This document shows positions 34,591-43,267 of a stretch of 64,000 bases of DNA, one piece after another. Both the position numbers and the translations under genes were made by a program. The stretch covers positions 87,783 through 151,782 of the forward strand of contig NZ_PYBV01000019.1 in the NCBI RefSeq assembly GCF_003205615.1, written 5' to 3'. This DNA comes from Micromonospora arborensis (lineage in GTDB: Bacteria > Actinomycetota > Actinomycetes > Mycobacteriales > Micromonosporaceae). The notes below the pieces were generated by a model, which saw only the letters and a program-made list of their open reading frames with translations, searched no databases and was not told the DNA's origin. Position 1 is the first letter of the stretch; each line of letters starts with the position of its first letter.

Positions 34591-37443
34591 TCAGCTCGGA
34601 TTCACCGAGATGTAGTACCCGGCCTCGTCGGTCGTGCTGCCGTCCGCCTTACGCCCCTTGACGACCAGGTAGAGGTTGGTCGCCTCGGTCGGGGTCCAGG
34701 TGATCGACGCACGGCCCTGCGCGTCGGCGGCGACCGTGCCTGCGGTGCCGCCGATCGTGTACTCGAAGGACATGATCCCCGCCGTGCCGCCACTGAACTC
34801 GAAGCGGCCCTCGATGCCGACTCCCCCGCCGGGCGTGTCCCGCGGATACGTCTCGGAGAAGACGTGCGGCGCGGTGCCGACCTGGAACCGGTATTCGGTG
34901 ACCGGAGAGAGCCGGCCGTCCGAGGTGCGACCCTGCACGGTGAGAGTGTTGAGCCCGTTACGGTCCGGTACGACCGTGACCAGGGTGTTCCAGTTGTCCG
35001 CTCGGGGAGCGCTCAACTCTGGGCCGTCGTTGAGCCGGTAGCGGTACTCCACCACCTCCGGCGTCCAGGAGGTGCTGAGGGCGAACTCACCAGGCACACC
35101 GATGCCGCCCCGCGGGCTCCACTCGTTGTACTGGCTCCACACCGAGACCCGGGTGTCGCGGACCGGGACGGTCATCTCGCGTTCCGGCGACGTCGTGCCG
35201 TCCTGAGCGATGCCGGTGACCCGGGCCGAGAACCAGCCATCCCACTGCGGGGTGAACGACACGGTCGCCGTGCCGTCCGGCCCCGCCGCGATGATCTGGT
35301 ATTCGCCGAAGTCCAGCGAATAGCGGAACTCCTTGGTGTCCGGTAGCGCCGAACGGAACGTCAGCGTCATCGGCTGAGCGGCCGCACCACCGTTCGGCGG
35401 GTCGGTGCTGATGACCGGCGCCTCGAACGGCTGCCAGGTGAAGCTCTTCTCGGGCGACCGGGTGCCGTCGGCCAGCAGCGCCCGGACGAGCAGCGTGTTG
35501 TCGCCGGTGTGCACCGGCGTGACGCTGATTGTCACGCTGGTGCCGTAGGAGTTGACGACGGTTTCCGGGCCGCCGTCGAAGCGGTAGACGAAGCCGGTCA
35601 CGTTCGGCAGTTGGCTGTTCAGATAGAACTCCACCGGCAGGCCGACGCCGTCGATCCGCGTCAGGTGTTCCAGCGTCGGCGAGTACGCGGACGGCACCGG
35701 ATCGAGGACGCTGAACTGGTAGTAGGTCTCCAGGGACTTCGAGCCGTCCGCCCGCACCGACCGTACGATCAGGGTGTGCCACCCTGCGGTAGCCGTCCAC
35801 GGCACCACGGCGGTGTCGTCGGCCGCCGCTGGGACGGTCTGCGTGGTGTCGTCCAGGACGTACTCGTAGGACACGACGTCGGCGTTGCGCGGCGTGAACG
35901 TGAACGAACCGGTCTTACCGGCAATCGGCTCGCTGTCGAAGTTGAACTCGGCGGACTCGACCCCGGGGGCGTCGGTGACCATGATCCGCAGGGTGTCCTG
36001 CCCGATCAGCTTGTTCTTCGCGTAGCTGCTGACGACGACCTCGACCTCGCCGACCTCGGTGAAGGTGAGCTGCCCGGTCGCCTTGCCGTCGACGGCCGGC
36101 ACCCGGGACTCGGGGCCGCCCTTGATCTGATAGCCGAAGGCGGTCGTCTCGGGCTTCGGCGCGGTCAGCGTGATCGTGCTCGGCAGCCCGACCCCACCCA
36201 GCTCGATCTCCGCGCTCGGCGCGGTGTCGGCGATCCAGAACCGGTAGGTCTTCTCCGGCCCGTAGTTGCCCGCCGCGTCGATCGAGTTGACGTAGAGCTC
36301 CTCGAACCAGTCCCGCTTCGGCGTGTATTCGAGGATGGCCGAGCCGCCGGGGCGACGCGCCTTGACCCGACCGGAGTCTCCCATCGAGTCACGCCAGGCG
36401 AAGGCGACCACGTCACGGTCGCCGTCCGCGTCGAAGCGGAACTTGCCCTTGAGGCCACTGCCGCCACCGGGCGTTCCGCCCTCGGGGTAGAGCTTCGAGA
36501 AGACGCCCGGTGGGTTCGCCGGTGCCGTCTTGTCCATGACGACGTAGCAGATCTTGCTCCACGGCCCGGCGTCGTAGTAGTCACTGGCGCGGGCCTGCCA
36601 GGCGAGGAGTTCACCGTGGGCGTACTGGCTCAGGTCCGTGGGGAAGTTGTAGCTGTAGAACTCACGGCGCTGGTCCGGGTGGTCGACCGGCCAGATCGCG
36701 TAGAGGATCGACGGGTAGTCGGCCTCGTCGGGGTCGTTCGCGGTAGCCCTGAACAGGGTTGAGGCCGCTGCCGGCGACGGCTTGGTGACGGTGCCGCACG
36801 GCCGGTCCGGAGCCTCCAGGCGCGGGTCGGTCACGGTCGGCGGGTAGTTGGAGGTGGAGCTCAGTGTCGGCTGCTGGAAGGTGCGGCCGGCGCGCGGGTC
36901 CGTCTCCTGGGCTGCCGTGATCCGGTATTCGATGGTGATCGACTTCTCGTGCCGGGTGAGCGCGGCGTTGAGGGTCGACACCATGTCGATGCCCAGGTAG
37001 CCGGGGCAGTAGATGGAATCCGGGCCGCGGTCGGCGGAAATCAGCTTCTCAAGCTCGGCGGGCGGGTTGTTCCAGGTCGTCCCGGACTTGACCGCAGCGG
37101 TACGCCACACCTCGATCGTCGCGGCGGCGGAGCAGTCGGTGACCGTTTCCTCATTTGTGTAGAGGTACGAGTTGTGCACCACCGCGCCCTTGAGCTGGGT
37201 CAGGTCGTAGGTGAAGTAGGAGCGGTAGGTATGGGCCTTGTTCGCGCTGTCGACAAGCGTGCCGACGGGCGGCGGAACAGCCGGGTTGACGAACTTCTTC
37301 GTCGGACTTTGCGAGTCGAGGTACGCCCAGCTCAACAGGGGTGAATTGGCCGAGGTGGCGGCGAGGGCCGGCTGGCCGGTAGCCAGGACGGCGGTGGCGG
37401 CGCCTACCGCCATTGCCAGCATCGCTGCGCCGATGCGTTTCAT
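34591..37443 (-). CDS. Large secreted DNRLRE-domain protein with Ig-like repeats
   Basis: The 950-residue protein has a signal peptide (ATG 37443; AAMLAMAVGAATAVLATGQP, cleavage after ALA). A DNRLRE-type domain of about 175 residues follows (SYFTYDLTQL, SGTTWNNPP, ITIEYRITAAQETDP), named for wall/teneurin-like secreted proteins. Then come at least six Ig/Big-like beta-sandwich repeats of about 95 residues with recurring GGVGLPS/GIGVPGEF starts and FxYxxDGGPE cores. The ribosome site GGAGG lies 11 bases upstream. No anchor motif is present, so it is probably released. A structural or binding role is likely; no enzyme motif is visible. Confidence 0.82.
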   Translation of the reverse strand: MKRIGAAMLAMAVGAATAVLATGQPALAATSANSPLLSWAYLDSQSPTKKFVNPAVPPPVGTLVDSANKAHTYRSYFTYDLTQLKGAVVHNSYLYTNEETVTDCSAAATIEVWRTAAVKSGTTWNNPPAELEKLISADRGPDSIYCPGYLGIDMVSTLNAALTRHEKSITIEYRITAAQETDPRAGRTFQQPTLSSTSNYPPTVTDPRLEAPDRPCGTVTKPSPAAASTLFRATANDPDEADYPSILYAIWPVDHPDQRREFYSYNFPTDLSQYAHGELLAWQARASDYYDAGPWSKICYVVMDKTAPANPPGVFSKLYPEGGTPGGGSGLKGKFRFDADGDRDVVAFAWRDSMGDSGRVKARRPGGSAILEYTPKRDWFEELYVNSIDAAGNYGPEKTYRFWIADTAPSAEIELGGVGLPSTITLTAPKPETTAFGYQIKGGPESRVPAVDGKATGQLTFTEVGEVEVVVSSYAKNKLIGQDTLRIMVTDAPGVESAEFNFDSEPIAGKTGSFTFTPRNADVVSYEYVLDDTTQTVPAAADDTAVVPWTATAGWHTLIVRSVRADGSKSLETYYQFSVLDPVPSAYSPTLEHLTRIDGVGLPVEFYLNSQLPNVTGFVYRFDGGPETVVNSYGTSVTISVTPVHTGDNTLLVRALLADGTRSPEKSFTWQPFEAPVISTDPPNGGAAAQPMTLTFRSALPDTKEFRYSLDFGEYQIIAAGPDGTATVSFTPQWDGWFSARVTGIAQDGTTSPEREMTVPVRDTRVSVWSQYNEWSPRGGIGVPGEFALSTSWTPEVVEYRYRLNDGPELSAPRADNWNTLVTVVPDRNGLNTLTVQGRTSDGRLSPVTEYRFQVGTAPHVFSETYPRDTPGGGVGIEGRFEFSGGTAGIMSFEYTIGGTAGTVAADAQGRASITWTPTEATNLYLVVKGRKADGSTTDEAGYYISVNPS

Positions 37444-37559
37444 CTAGACGTCGACCTCCGTTTGACGGCGCCTGTGTCGGCGCCGATCGGCGTCATCGTA
37501 TCGACGGCCCGCACGCATTTTCGGCCCGTGAATCCACTGTGTGGCCGATCGGTCTGGGG

Positions 37560-38720
37560 TCACGACCCCGACGGCAGGGCAGCCCACTCGTCGGCCAGTT
37601 CCTCCGGGTCACCGGTGCGAAAGAGCGGCGGTTCGTGCAGCAGGAAGTCGCGGTGGCTGATGTTCCAGGCGTACGCGCCGGCCATGGCGAAGGCCAGCAC
37701 GTCACCCACGCCGATCGGCCCGGCGGTGGCCGATCGGGACAGCACGTCCTTCGGGGTGCAGAGCTGACCGACCACGGTGACCGGCCCCCCGTCGGTGTGC
37801 GGGCCGTCGGTGTGCGGGCCGTCCGGGCCGCGCCGCCGGTGCACGGTGAACGGCTGCGAGTGCCCCTTCGCCGCCGGCGTGCGCAGGTGGTGGGTGCCAC
37901 CGGCCACCACCACGAACCACTCGCCGTAGGAGCGCTTCACGTCGATGACCTCGGTGAGGTACGCCCCGCAGTAGGCGGTCACCGACCGGCCCGGCTCGAT
38001 GCGCAGCCGCACCCCCGGGTGCCTGTCGAGGACGCCGGCCAGGGCCCGGCCGTAGTCCACCCAGTCGAAGCGTGCCGCCGGGTCGGCGTAGTCCACGGCC
38101 ATGCCTCCGCCGACGTCGACCTCGTCGGCGCCCACCTCGGCGACGGCCCAGCGGACCACGGCGGCGGCGACCGTCGCGGCGAGCGGTGCGTCCAGCCCGC
38201 TGGCCAGGTGCGCGTGGATTCCGCGTACGTCGATGCCCGCGGGCGGGCGGCGGGCGCACTCGACCGCGTCGGCCGGATCCATGCCGAACGGGCTGGGTCC
38301 GCCACCCATGACCAGGCTCGCGCCGGGCGCGTCGACCGGCAGGTTCACCCGCAGCAGCACCTGGGCCGACCGGCCCGAGGCGGTGGCCAGCGCGCCGAGT
38401 CGCCGAAGCTCGGCGGGCGACTCGACGTGGATGCGGTGCACGTCGGCGGCGAGGGCGGCGGCGAGGTCCGCGTCGGTCTTGCCCGGCCCGGCGTACGCGG
38501 CCGGGGCCCGGCCCGGCAGCACCTCGGCCAATCTGCACAGCTCGCCACGGCTCGCTGCCTCGAACCCGTCGACGACCGGAGCGAGGGTACGCAGCACGCC
38601 CGGGTCGGGGTTGGCCTTGACCGCGTAGAGCAGCTCGACCTGCCGGGGCAGCGCCGCCCGGATGGTTTCGGCCTGCACGGTCAGCGCGTCGAGGTCATGG
38701 ACGTAGACGGGTCTCGTCAC
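37560..38720 (-). CDS. Type III PLP-dependent decarboxylase of siderophore cluster (PvsE/SbnH-like)
   Basis: The 386-residue protein has the alanine-racemase-like barrel fold of type III decarboxylases: LLYAVKANP with PLP-binding Lys35, GGGMAVDY, a phosphate/PLP site EPGRS, and the C-terminal LCTPKDVLS with the active-site Cys. In NRPS-independent siderophore clusters such enzymes (PvsE, SbnH) decarboxylate an amino acid or an amino-acid adduct. The GTG 38720 start forms a GTGA overlap with the preceding synthetase stop. It is the last gene of the four-gene operon. Confidence 0.88.
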   Translation of the reverse strand: MTRPVYVHDLDALTVQAETIRAALPRQVELLYAVKANPDPGVLRTLAPVVDGFEAASRGELCRLAEVLPGRAPAAYAGPGKTDADLAAALAADVHRIHVESPAELRRLGALATASGRSAQVLLRVNLPVDAPGASLVMGGGPSPFGMDPADAVECARRPPAGIDVRGIHAHLASGLDAPLAATVAAAVVRWAVAEVGADEVDVGGGMAVDYADPAARFDWVDYGRALAGVLDRHPGVRLRIEPGRSVTAYCGAYLTEVIDVKRSYGEWFVVVAGGTHHLRTPAAKGHSQPFTVHRRRGPDGPHTDGPHTDGGPVTVVGQLCTPKDVLSRSATAGPIGVGDVLAFAMAGAYAWNISHRDFLLHEPPLFRTGDPEELADEWAALPSGS

Positions 38721-40315
38721 CGTGGCCCGCCCATCGGGTTGGGCACCGGCACGAACGGTGCCTTCCGGTCCGCGTCGCGCCGCCACCGGACCAGCAGGTT
38801 CGCCTTGGCCACCAGCGGCTCACCGTGCAGCAGCGCGCGCAGCTCGGGCGGATCGTCGAGGTCGGCGGCCACCGCCTCGACGACGGCCCGCACCTCGTGC
38901 CACAGCTTCCGTTCGATGCCCGGTCGCGCGTCGGCGAGGGCACCGCAGATGCCAGCGAGGTGATTGACGAACAGGCAGTAGACGATCCGGCGGCGGGCGT
39001 CCCGGGGACCGTAGCGAACCTGCGCCGGGACGTCGTCCGGCCAGGTGGTCCACCGTTCGGTGTCGAGCTTGACCCCCTCCAGATCGCGCAGCAGCATGCG
39101 TACCGGGTGGCGGTCACGGTCGAGCACGACGACCACGTTCTGCAGGTGGGCCTCGTGCACCACGCCGTGGCTGAGCCAGCAGCGCAGCACCGCCGGCACC
39201 AGCAGCCCGACGTACGCGCGCCACCAGGCCACCGGGTCCGGGGTCACCAGTGGCGTGGCGGCCAGCGCCGCCGCCAGCATCGGGATGTCCCCGGGACGCA
39301 GGTGCGGGCGTAGGCCGCCGCGCAGGATCGTCCCGTACGCCTCGTCCGGGCCGGGAACGTCGACCGTGCGGTAGGCGGGCTCGGCGAGCAGCCTGACCCC
39401 GTCCGGCAACGGCACCCGGGCCAGCAGGTCGGTCAGGGCGACCGCGCCCGCGAGTTCGTAGCGGGCGTTCTTGCGCAGGCAGTTGGTGATTCGCACGTGC
39501 AGGCTGGTCTTGACGAACAGGTCGGCGTCGGGGGCGTAGAGGGTGCGGACGCTCGCCGTCGGACGTACCGGCACACCGGCTGGCCCCAGGTCACGCAGCC
39601 ACGGGTGCGCCGGGGGGATGAGCGAGAGCTGCCAGGGATGCACCGGCAGGACGTGGTGCCCGACCGGGGGCCGCGGCGGGTCGAGGGCAGCCACGAGCGG
39701 ATCGAACGGCCCGGCGCCGACGACCAGATCGTCCGGTACGGCGAGCCAGTGCAGCCGGAACGACGTGCGCAGCTCCGGCGCGTACGCCCGCCAACTGCCC
39801 GGGTCACCGCTGCGCCACTTCGGGGTGGGGTGGTGCGGGTGCCCGAAGACCAGTGACTGCTCGGAGTCGACGTACGCGTCGATGGCAGGCTCACCGGTGG
39901 GGGTCGGATCCTCGGCCGGTCGCTCGGCCAGCAGGCGGGCCACGGTGTCCCGGCTGGCCCGGACCTGCTCGACGAACTCGTCGTTCACCAGGCCGGTACG
40001 AGTGGTGAGTTCCGCCGCGACCAGACTGGCCAGGCCGTCCGCGTCCAGGTCCTCCCACCGCCCGTCGTCGGTCATCCGCTGCACCGGGCCGGCGTAGCGG
40101 TGCGCGCCGAGCGGCGAGGGTCGGGCGACGGCGCAGCGCACCGTGACGCCGAGGTGCCGCAGCAGCAGACGTACCGCGCCGTCGACCACGCCCGCTGCGC
40201 CGTCCGGCAGGGCAAGTTCACGGATCAGGCAGCCGAAGACGGTGTGGGCCGCGGCCAGGTCGGCGAGCTGGCTGGTGGCGCTGGCTGGTCGGGAGCACAA
40301 CTGTGCGCGCGTCAT
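38717..40315 (-). CDS. IucA/IucC-family siderophore synthetase (second copy)
   Basis: The 532-residue NIS synthetase shows the family signatures: SEQSLVFGHPHHPTPK, LPVHPWQLS, PTASVRTLYA, KTSLHVRITN, and the C-terminal FhuF-like VHEAHLQN with LLRDLEGVKLD. These enzymes adenylate a carboxylate such as citrate and condense it with an amine or alcohol. ATG 40315 overlaps the upstream synthetase stop (ATGA). With two synthetases in tandem, sequential condensations on two carboxylates are expected. Confidence 0.93.
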   Translation of the reverse strand: MTRAQLCSRPASATSQLADLAAAHTVFGCLIRELALPDGAAGVVDGAVRLLLRHLGVTVRCAVARPSPLGAHRYAGPVQRMTDDGRWEDLDADGLASLVAAELTTRTGLVNDEFVEQVRASRDTVARLLAERPAEDPTPTGEPAIDAYVDSEQSLVFGHPHHPTPKWRSGDPGSWRAYAPELRTSFRLHWLAVPDDLVVGAGPFDPLVAALDPPRPPVGHHVLPVHPWQLSLIPPAHPWLRDLGPAGVPVRPTASVRTLYAPDADLFVKTSLHVRITNCLRKNARYELAGAVALTDLLARVPLPDGVRLLAEPAYRTVDVPGPDEAYGTILRGGLRPHLRPGDIPMLAAALAATPLVTPDPVAWWRAYVGLLVPAVLRCWLSHGVVHEAHLQNVVVVLDRDRHPVRMLLRDLEGVKLDTERWTTWPDDVPAQVRYGPRDARRRIVYCLFVNHLAGICGALADARPGIERKLWHEVRAVVEAVAADLDDPPELRALLHGEPLVAKANLLVRWRRDADRKAPFVPVPNPMGGPR

Positions 40316-41997
40316 CGTGTCTCCCGGAGGTAGTTCGGGCCGGTACGCAGGTAGTACTTGTTGATGTCGGCGCAGCCCAGCCGCTGTTTGGGCAGCAGGG
40401 TGCCGGCGGTGAGCATCGCCTTGATGGGCAGGTGGGCGGCCCGCAGGACCCGCTCGGTGAAGGTTCGTGCCGCCTCGCCGTCGCCCCACCGGTCGCGGGC
40501 GGCGGCGAGGCGGGGTGCCAGCGCTGCGGCGGGGGTCGGCACGGGCAGCCCCCGGGCGGCCAGGGCGATCAGGGGCGCGGCGGCGGCCAGGTGCAGGGTG
40601 ATGGTGATGAACACGTCGGCCAGCTCCTGCGGATCGTCCGCCCACATCCGGTCGTCGGCCAGGACGAGCCCGCCCGGACCGCCGTGCCGCGCGTCGAGTC
40701 GGGCACCGTCGTTGTCCTTGTAGAGCAGGCCGACCGTACCGTCGGGGTGCACCAGCAGGTGGATGTTCTGCGGGTGCGCCTCCAGGGCGATCCCGTGGCG
40801 TAGCCACAGGAAGACGTGCCAGTCGAGCAGCAGGTCCAGGTAGGACTCCAGCAGCGTCCCGGGCCGCTCGGGGCTGATCCGTTCGAGGACCGTGCCGGCG
40901 ACCGGGTCGGCCGCGGCGAGGGCCGCGACCGGAACCACGTGGACGCCGGCCAGATCGCGCGGGAATCGGCGCAGCAGGAAGCTGCGCCGCTCGTCGCCGT
41001 CGACGTGCGCCCAGGTGCTCTCGTCGACATGACGGATCCGACCGGCGAAGGCGGGTTCCGCGCTGGCGATCTGGTCCAGCAGCGCGGCGACGGCCGCGCC
41101 GTCGGCGAGCGAGCCCGGGTGCAGCGTGCGTCGGTTGCGGGCGCCGAGGCTCGCGGTCGGCAGCGGCAGTTTGAGGTGCAGGTACGGGTCGTCATCGAGC
41201 GCCACCGTTCGCATGGAGAGGGTGGGTCGCACGGAGATCAACGGCAGGTCCGTCACCGGTAGCGCGTCGCGTACCGCGGTGATCGGATGCGCCGGCAGCA
41301 ACAGCTGATCCGGTCGCTGTGCGCGCGGCCACCACGACGGGAGTTCACCGGTGAGCCGGACGTCCTCGGTGGGGGCGGCATACCACCGCAGCGCGAAACG
41401 CGGGGCGTGCTCCGGGGCGTACCGGAGCAGTTCGTCGTCGCTGAGACCGTGCCGGCACCGGTCGGTGGGGTAGACCGGGTGGCCGTGGTGGGCGGCGAGC
41501 ACGTCGTCCAGGAGCGCCGCCGGCAGACCGGTCGGGGTGAACGCGCGTGCGATGGCCACCTCGGCGAGCACCCGTGGTCGGTTGCGGGCTGCGAGTTGGC
41601 GGGCGCGCAGGTCGGCGCGGCACTCGGTGCCGAAGTCCCGCCAGCCGGCCTCGGCCTCCGCGTTGCCGTGCGGGGCGAGCACCGTCAACAGGCCTTCCAG
41701 GGTGTCCGTGCGGTGGGTGGCGCCGTTCGCGAGCACCAGCACCATCGGCGCCGCGCTGCGCAGGGTCTGTTGGAAGCCGTCCGCCCGGACCGGAATGCGC
41801 AGCAGGCCACCGGGTCGCGGCACCTGCCACCAGCCGGGCCCGTCCGGTCGGCCGGTGCTGCGGTCTGGCCCGTCCAGTCGGCCGGTGCTGCGGTCTGGCC
41901 CGTCCAGTCGGCCGGTGCTGAGCAGACCGAGGTGGTCCTCGCGCAGCAGCGCGTCGAGCACCCGGCCGAACACCTCCCGCTCGCAGTCGTCGGTCAC
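40312..41997 (-). CDS. IucA/IucC-family siderophore synthetase (first copy)
   Basis: The 561-residue protein carries NIS synthetase motifs, though more diverged than its neighbour: LLLPAHPITAV, VRPTLSMRTVAL, LKLPLPTASLG, then LEAHPQNIHLLV and YKDNDGARLD, and the C-terminal KAMLTAGTLLPKQ. GTG 41997 forms a GTGA overlap with the ATP-grasp stop. Near residues 29-50 a 10-residue repeat (STGRLDGPDR) arises from a 30-bp DNA repeat and probably forms a loop insertion. Substrate choice is not evident from sequence. Confidence 0.9.
   Translation of the reverse strand: MTDDCEREVFGRVLDALLREDHLGLLSTGRLDGPDRSTGRLDGPDRSTGRPDGPGWWQVPRPGGLLRIPVRADGFQQTLRSAAPMVLVLANGATHRTDTLEGLLTVLAPHGNAEAEAGWRDFGTECRADLRARQLAARNRPRVLAEVAIARAFTPTGLPAALLDDVLAAHHGHPVYPTDRCRHGLSDDELLRYAPEHAPRFALRWYAAPTEDVRLTGELPSWWPRAQRPDQLLLPAHPITAVRDALPVTDLPLISVRPTLSMRTVALDDDPYLHLKLPLPTASLGARNRRTLHPGSLADGAAVAALLDQIASAEPAFAGRIRHVDESTWAHVDGDERRSFLLRRFPRDLAGVHVVPVAALAAADPVAGTVLERISPERPGTLLESYLDLLLDWHVFLWLRHGIALEAHPQNIHLLVHPDGTVGLLYKDNDGARLDARHGGPGGLVLADDRMWADDPQELADVFITITLHLAAAAPLIALAARGLPVPTPAAALAPRLAAARDRWGDGEAARTFTERVLRAAHLPIKAMLTAGTLLPKQRLGCADINKYYLRTGPNYLRETR
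41851..41920. repeat. 30-bp tandem repeat inside synthetase gene
   Basis: Two exact 30-bp copies (41851-41880 and 41881-41910; unit starts GCCGGTGCTGCGGTCTGGCC) are followed by 10 bases of a third and preceded by an imperfect partial copy. The unit length keeps the frame and encodes STGRLDGPDR on the minus strand. Confidence 0.9.
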
Positions 41998-43163
41998 TCG
42001 ACGATGGTCCACTGCAGGTCGCTGCGGAAAGCGGCCAACGACTGCCGGACGGTGGCCTGGTCGGGGCCGATCGCGTGCAGCACGGCGAGATAGTCGCGGT
42101 TCGTCCCGGTGCGCTCGGCGACGCGGCCCACCGCACGCAGCGGTCGGCAGCCCAGCCGGACATCGCCGCGCACGGTGTCCAGTCGGCCCGGTGCGGCGAC
42201 GAGCCGACCGGAGGTGTCCGCGCACACGTACTCGACCTGGGCGTACCGGTCGACGGTGGTCGGCAGGCTGAGGGCCGCCAGCGGCTCACCGAGGTGCAGC
42301 CGGATGACGTGCTCGAACAACGGCACGCCGAGCAGCTCGGCGAGGATCAGGTCCATCCGGTCGCCGATGAGGCGGTAGTTGACTTCGATCAGCCGGACCC
42401 GGCCGTCGGAGATGACGTACTCGGTGTGGCAGGCGCCGAAGCCGACCCCGAGCGCGTCGAGCCGCGCCCGCAACTGGTTGCTCGCCGACTCCGCCGGGGG
42501 CGCCCAGTCGAGACCCTCCTCGGTGAAGGTCGGTGGCGGGCCGAGGCTGGTGCGCCATCCGCCGAGGGAGGCCAGCGCGGTGCCGTCGCCGAAGGTCTCG
42601 AAGGTTCGCAGCTCCCCGGCGAGATACTCCTCGACCACCAGGGCCACGTCCGGCCGCCGGCCCCGGATCTCGGTGACCCGGGCGGCGAGTTCGGGGTGGT
42701 CTGCCACCAGGTACGCGTCCTCGCTGGCCACCCCCTCGCGGGGTTTGACCACCGCCGGGAACATCCCGACCGGCACCTCCGGCGCGACGCCGGGGTCGAT
42801 GGTGACGGTGCGTACCAGATCGAGCCCGGCAGCCGCGATCGCCCGGCGCGCCGCAGCCTTGTCCTTGCAGAGACGGGCGGCGTCGGGATCCTTGCCGGGC
42901 AGGCCGAGCTTCCGTGCGGCGATCGCGGTGACCTCCTGGAGGTGGTCGCTGTTGGACAGTAGCGCCACCGGTCGGGTTGGCGCTGTCGCCGCGACCACCG
43001 CAGTCGCGTCCCGCACCGCGCACCGCGCCACCGGCACGTCCGGCGGCCATTGGGCAGGTCGGTCGGTCAGCACGGTGGCCGACAGCCCGAGCGCCGCCGC
43101 CGCTGGGAGGAACCCTTCCAGGACGGCGTCGGTGGGGTTGAGCGCGGTCAGGTACAGCCGCAT
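41994..43163 (-). CDS. ATP-grasp amide ligase of siderophore cluster (PvsA-like)
   Basis: The 389-residue protein has an ATP-grasp core: CKDKAAARRAIAAAG, the Lys in AVVKPREGVASED, VVEEYLAGELR, and the Mg-binding end RLIEVNYRLIGDRMD. ATP-grasp ligases join a carboxylate to an amine via an acyl phosphate. In the vibrioferrin pathway PvsA is such an enzyme next to two NIS synthetases and a decarboxylase, the same set as here. It is the first gene of the operon, 32 bases downstream of an iron box. Confidence 0.9.
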   Translation of the reverse strand: MRLYLTALNPTDAVLEGFLPAAAALGLSATVLTDRPAQWPPDVPVARCAVRDATAVVAATAPTRPVALLSNSDHLQEVTAIAARKLGLPGKDPDAARLCKDKAAARRAIAAAGLDLVRTVTIDPGVAPEVPVGMFPAVVKPREGVASEDAYLVADHPELAARVTEIRGRRPDVALVVEEYLAGELRTFETFGDGTALASLGGWRTSLGPPPTFTEEGLDWAPPAESASNQLRARLDALGVGFGACHTEYVISDGRVRLIEVNYRLIGDRMDLILAELLGVPLFEHVIRLHLGEPLAALSLPTTVDRYAQVEYVCADTSGRLVAAPGRLDTVRGDVRLGCRPLRAVGRVAERTGTNRDYLAVLHAIGPDQATVRQSLAAFRSDLQWTIVE

Positions 43164-43195
43164 ACCGCCTCCGTCGTCGACGACGATTGTCGCGA

Positions 43196-43214
43196 TTAGG
43201 GTAGCCTACCCTTA
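43196..43214 (-). promoter_or_regulatory. IdeR/DmdR-type iron box before the siderophore operon
   Basis: TTAGGGTAGCCTACCCTTA matches the 19-bp DtxR/IdeR consensus TTAGGTTAGGCTAACCTAA at 15 positions and is nearly palindromic. It lies 33-51 bases before the ATP-grasp ATG, where binding of Fe-loaded IdeR would block the promoter when iron is plentiful. Confidence 0.85.
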
Positions 43215-43267
43215 TTGGACGGGTATGGGATGGTCTGCCCGATGCGGTAAACCCGGCGGCGACGAGG

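Noticed and set aside
38717..40807. Longer N-terminus for the second IucA/IucC protein
   Set aside because: The extension lies inside the preceding synthetase gene and is Arg/Pro-rich. ATG 40315 with an ATGA overlap fits the family length.
41840..41920. CRISPR-like direct repeats
   Set aside because: The 30-bp copies are directly adjacent with no unique spacers and lie in frame within a synthetase gene.
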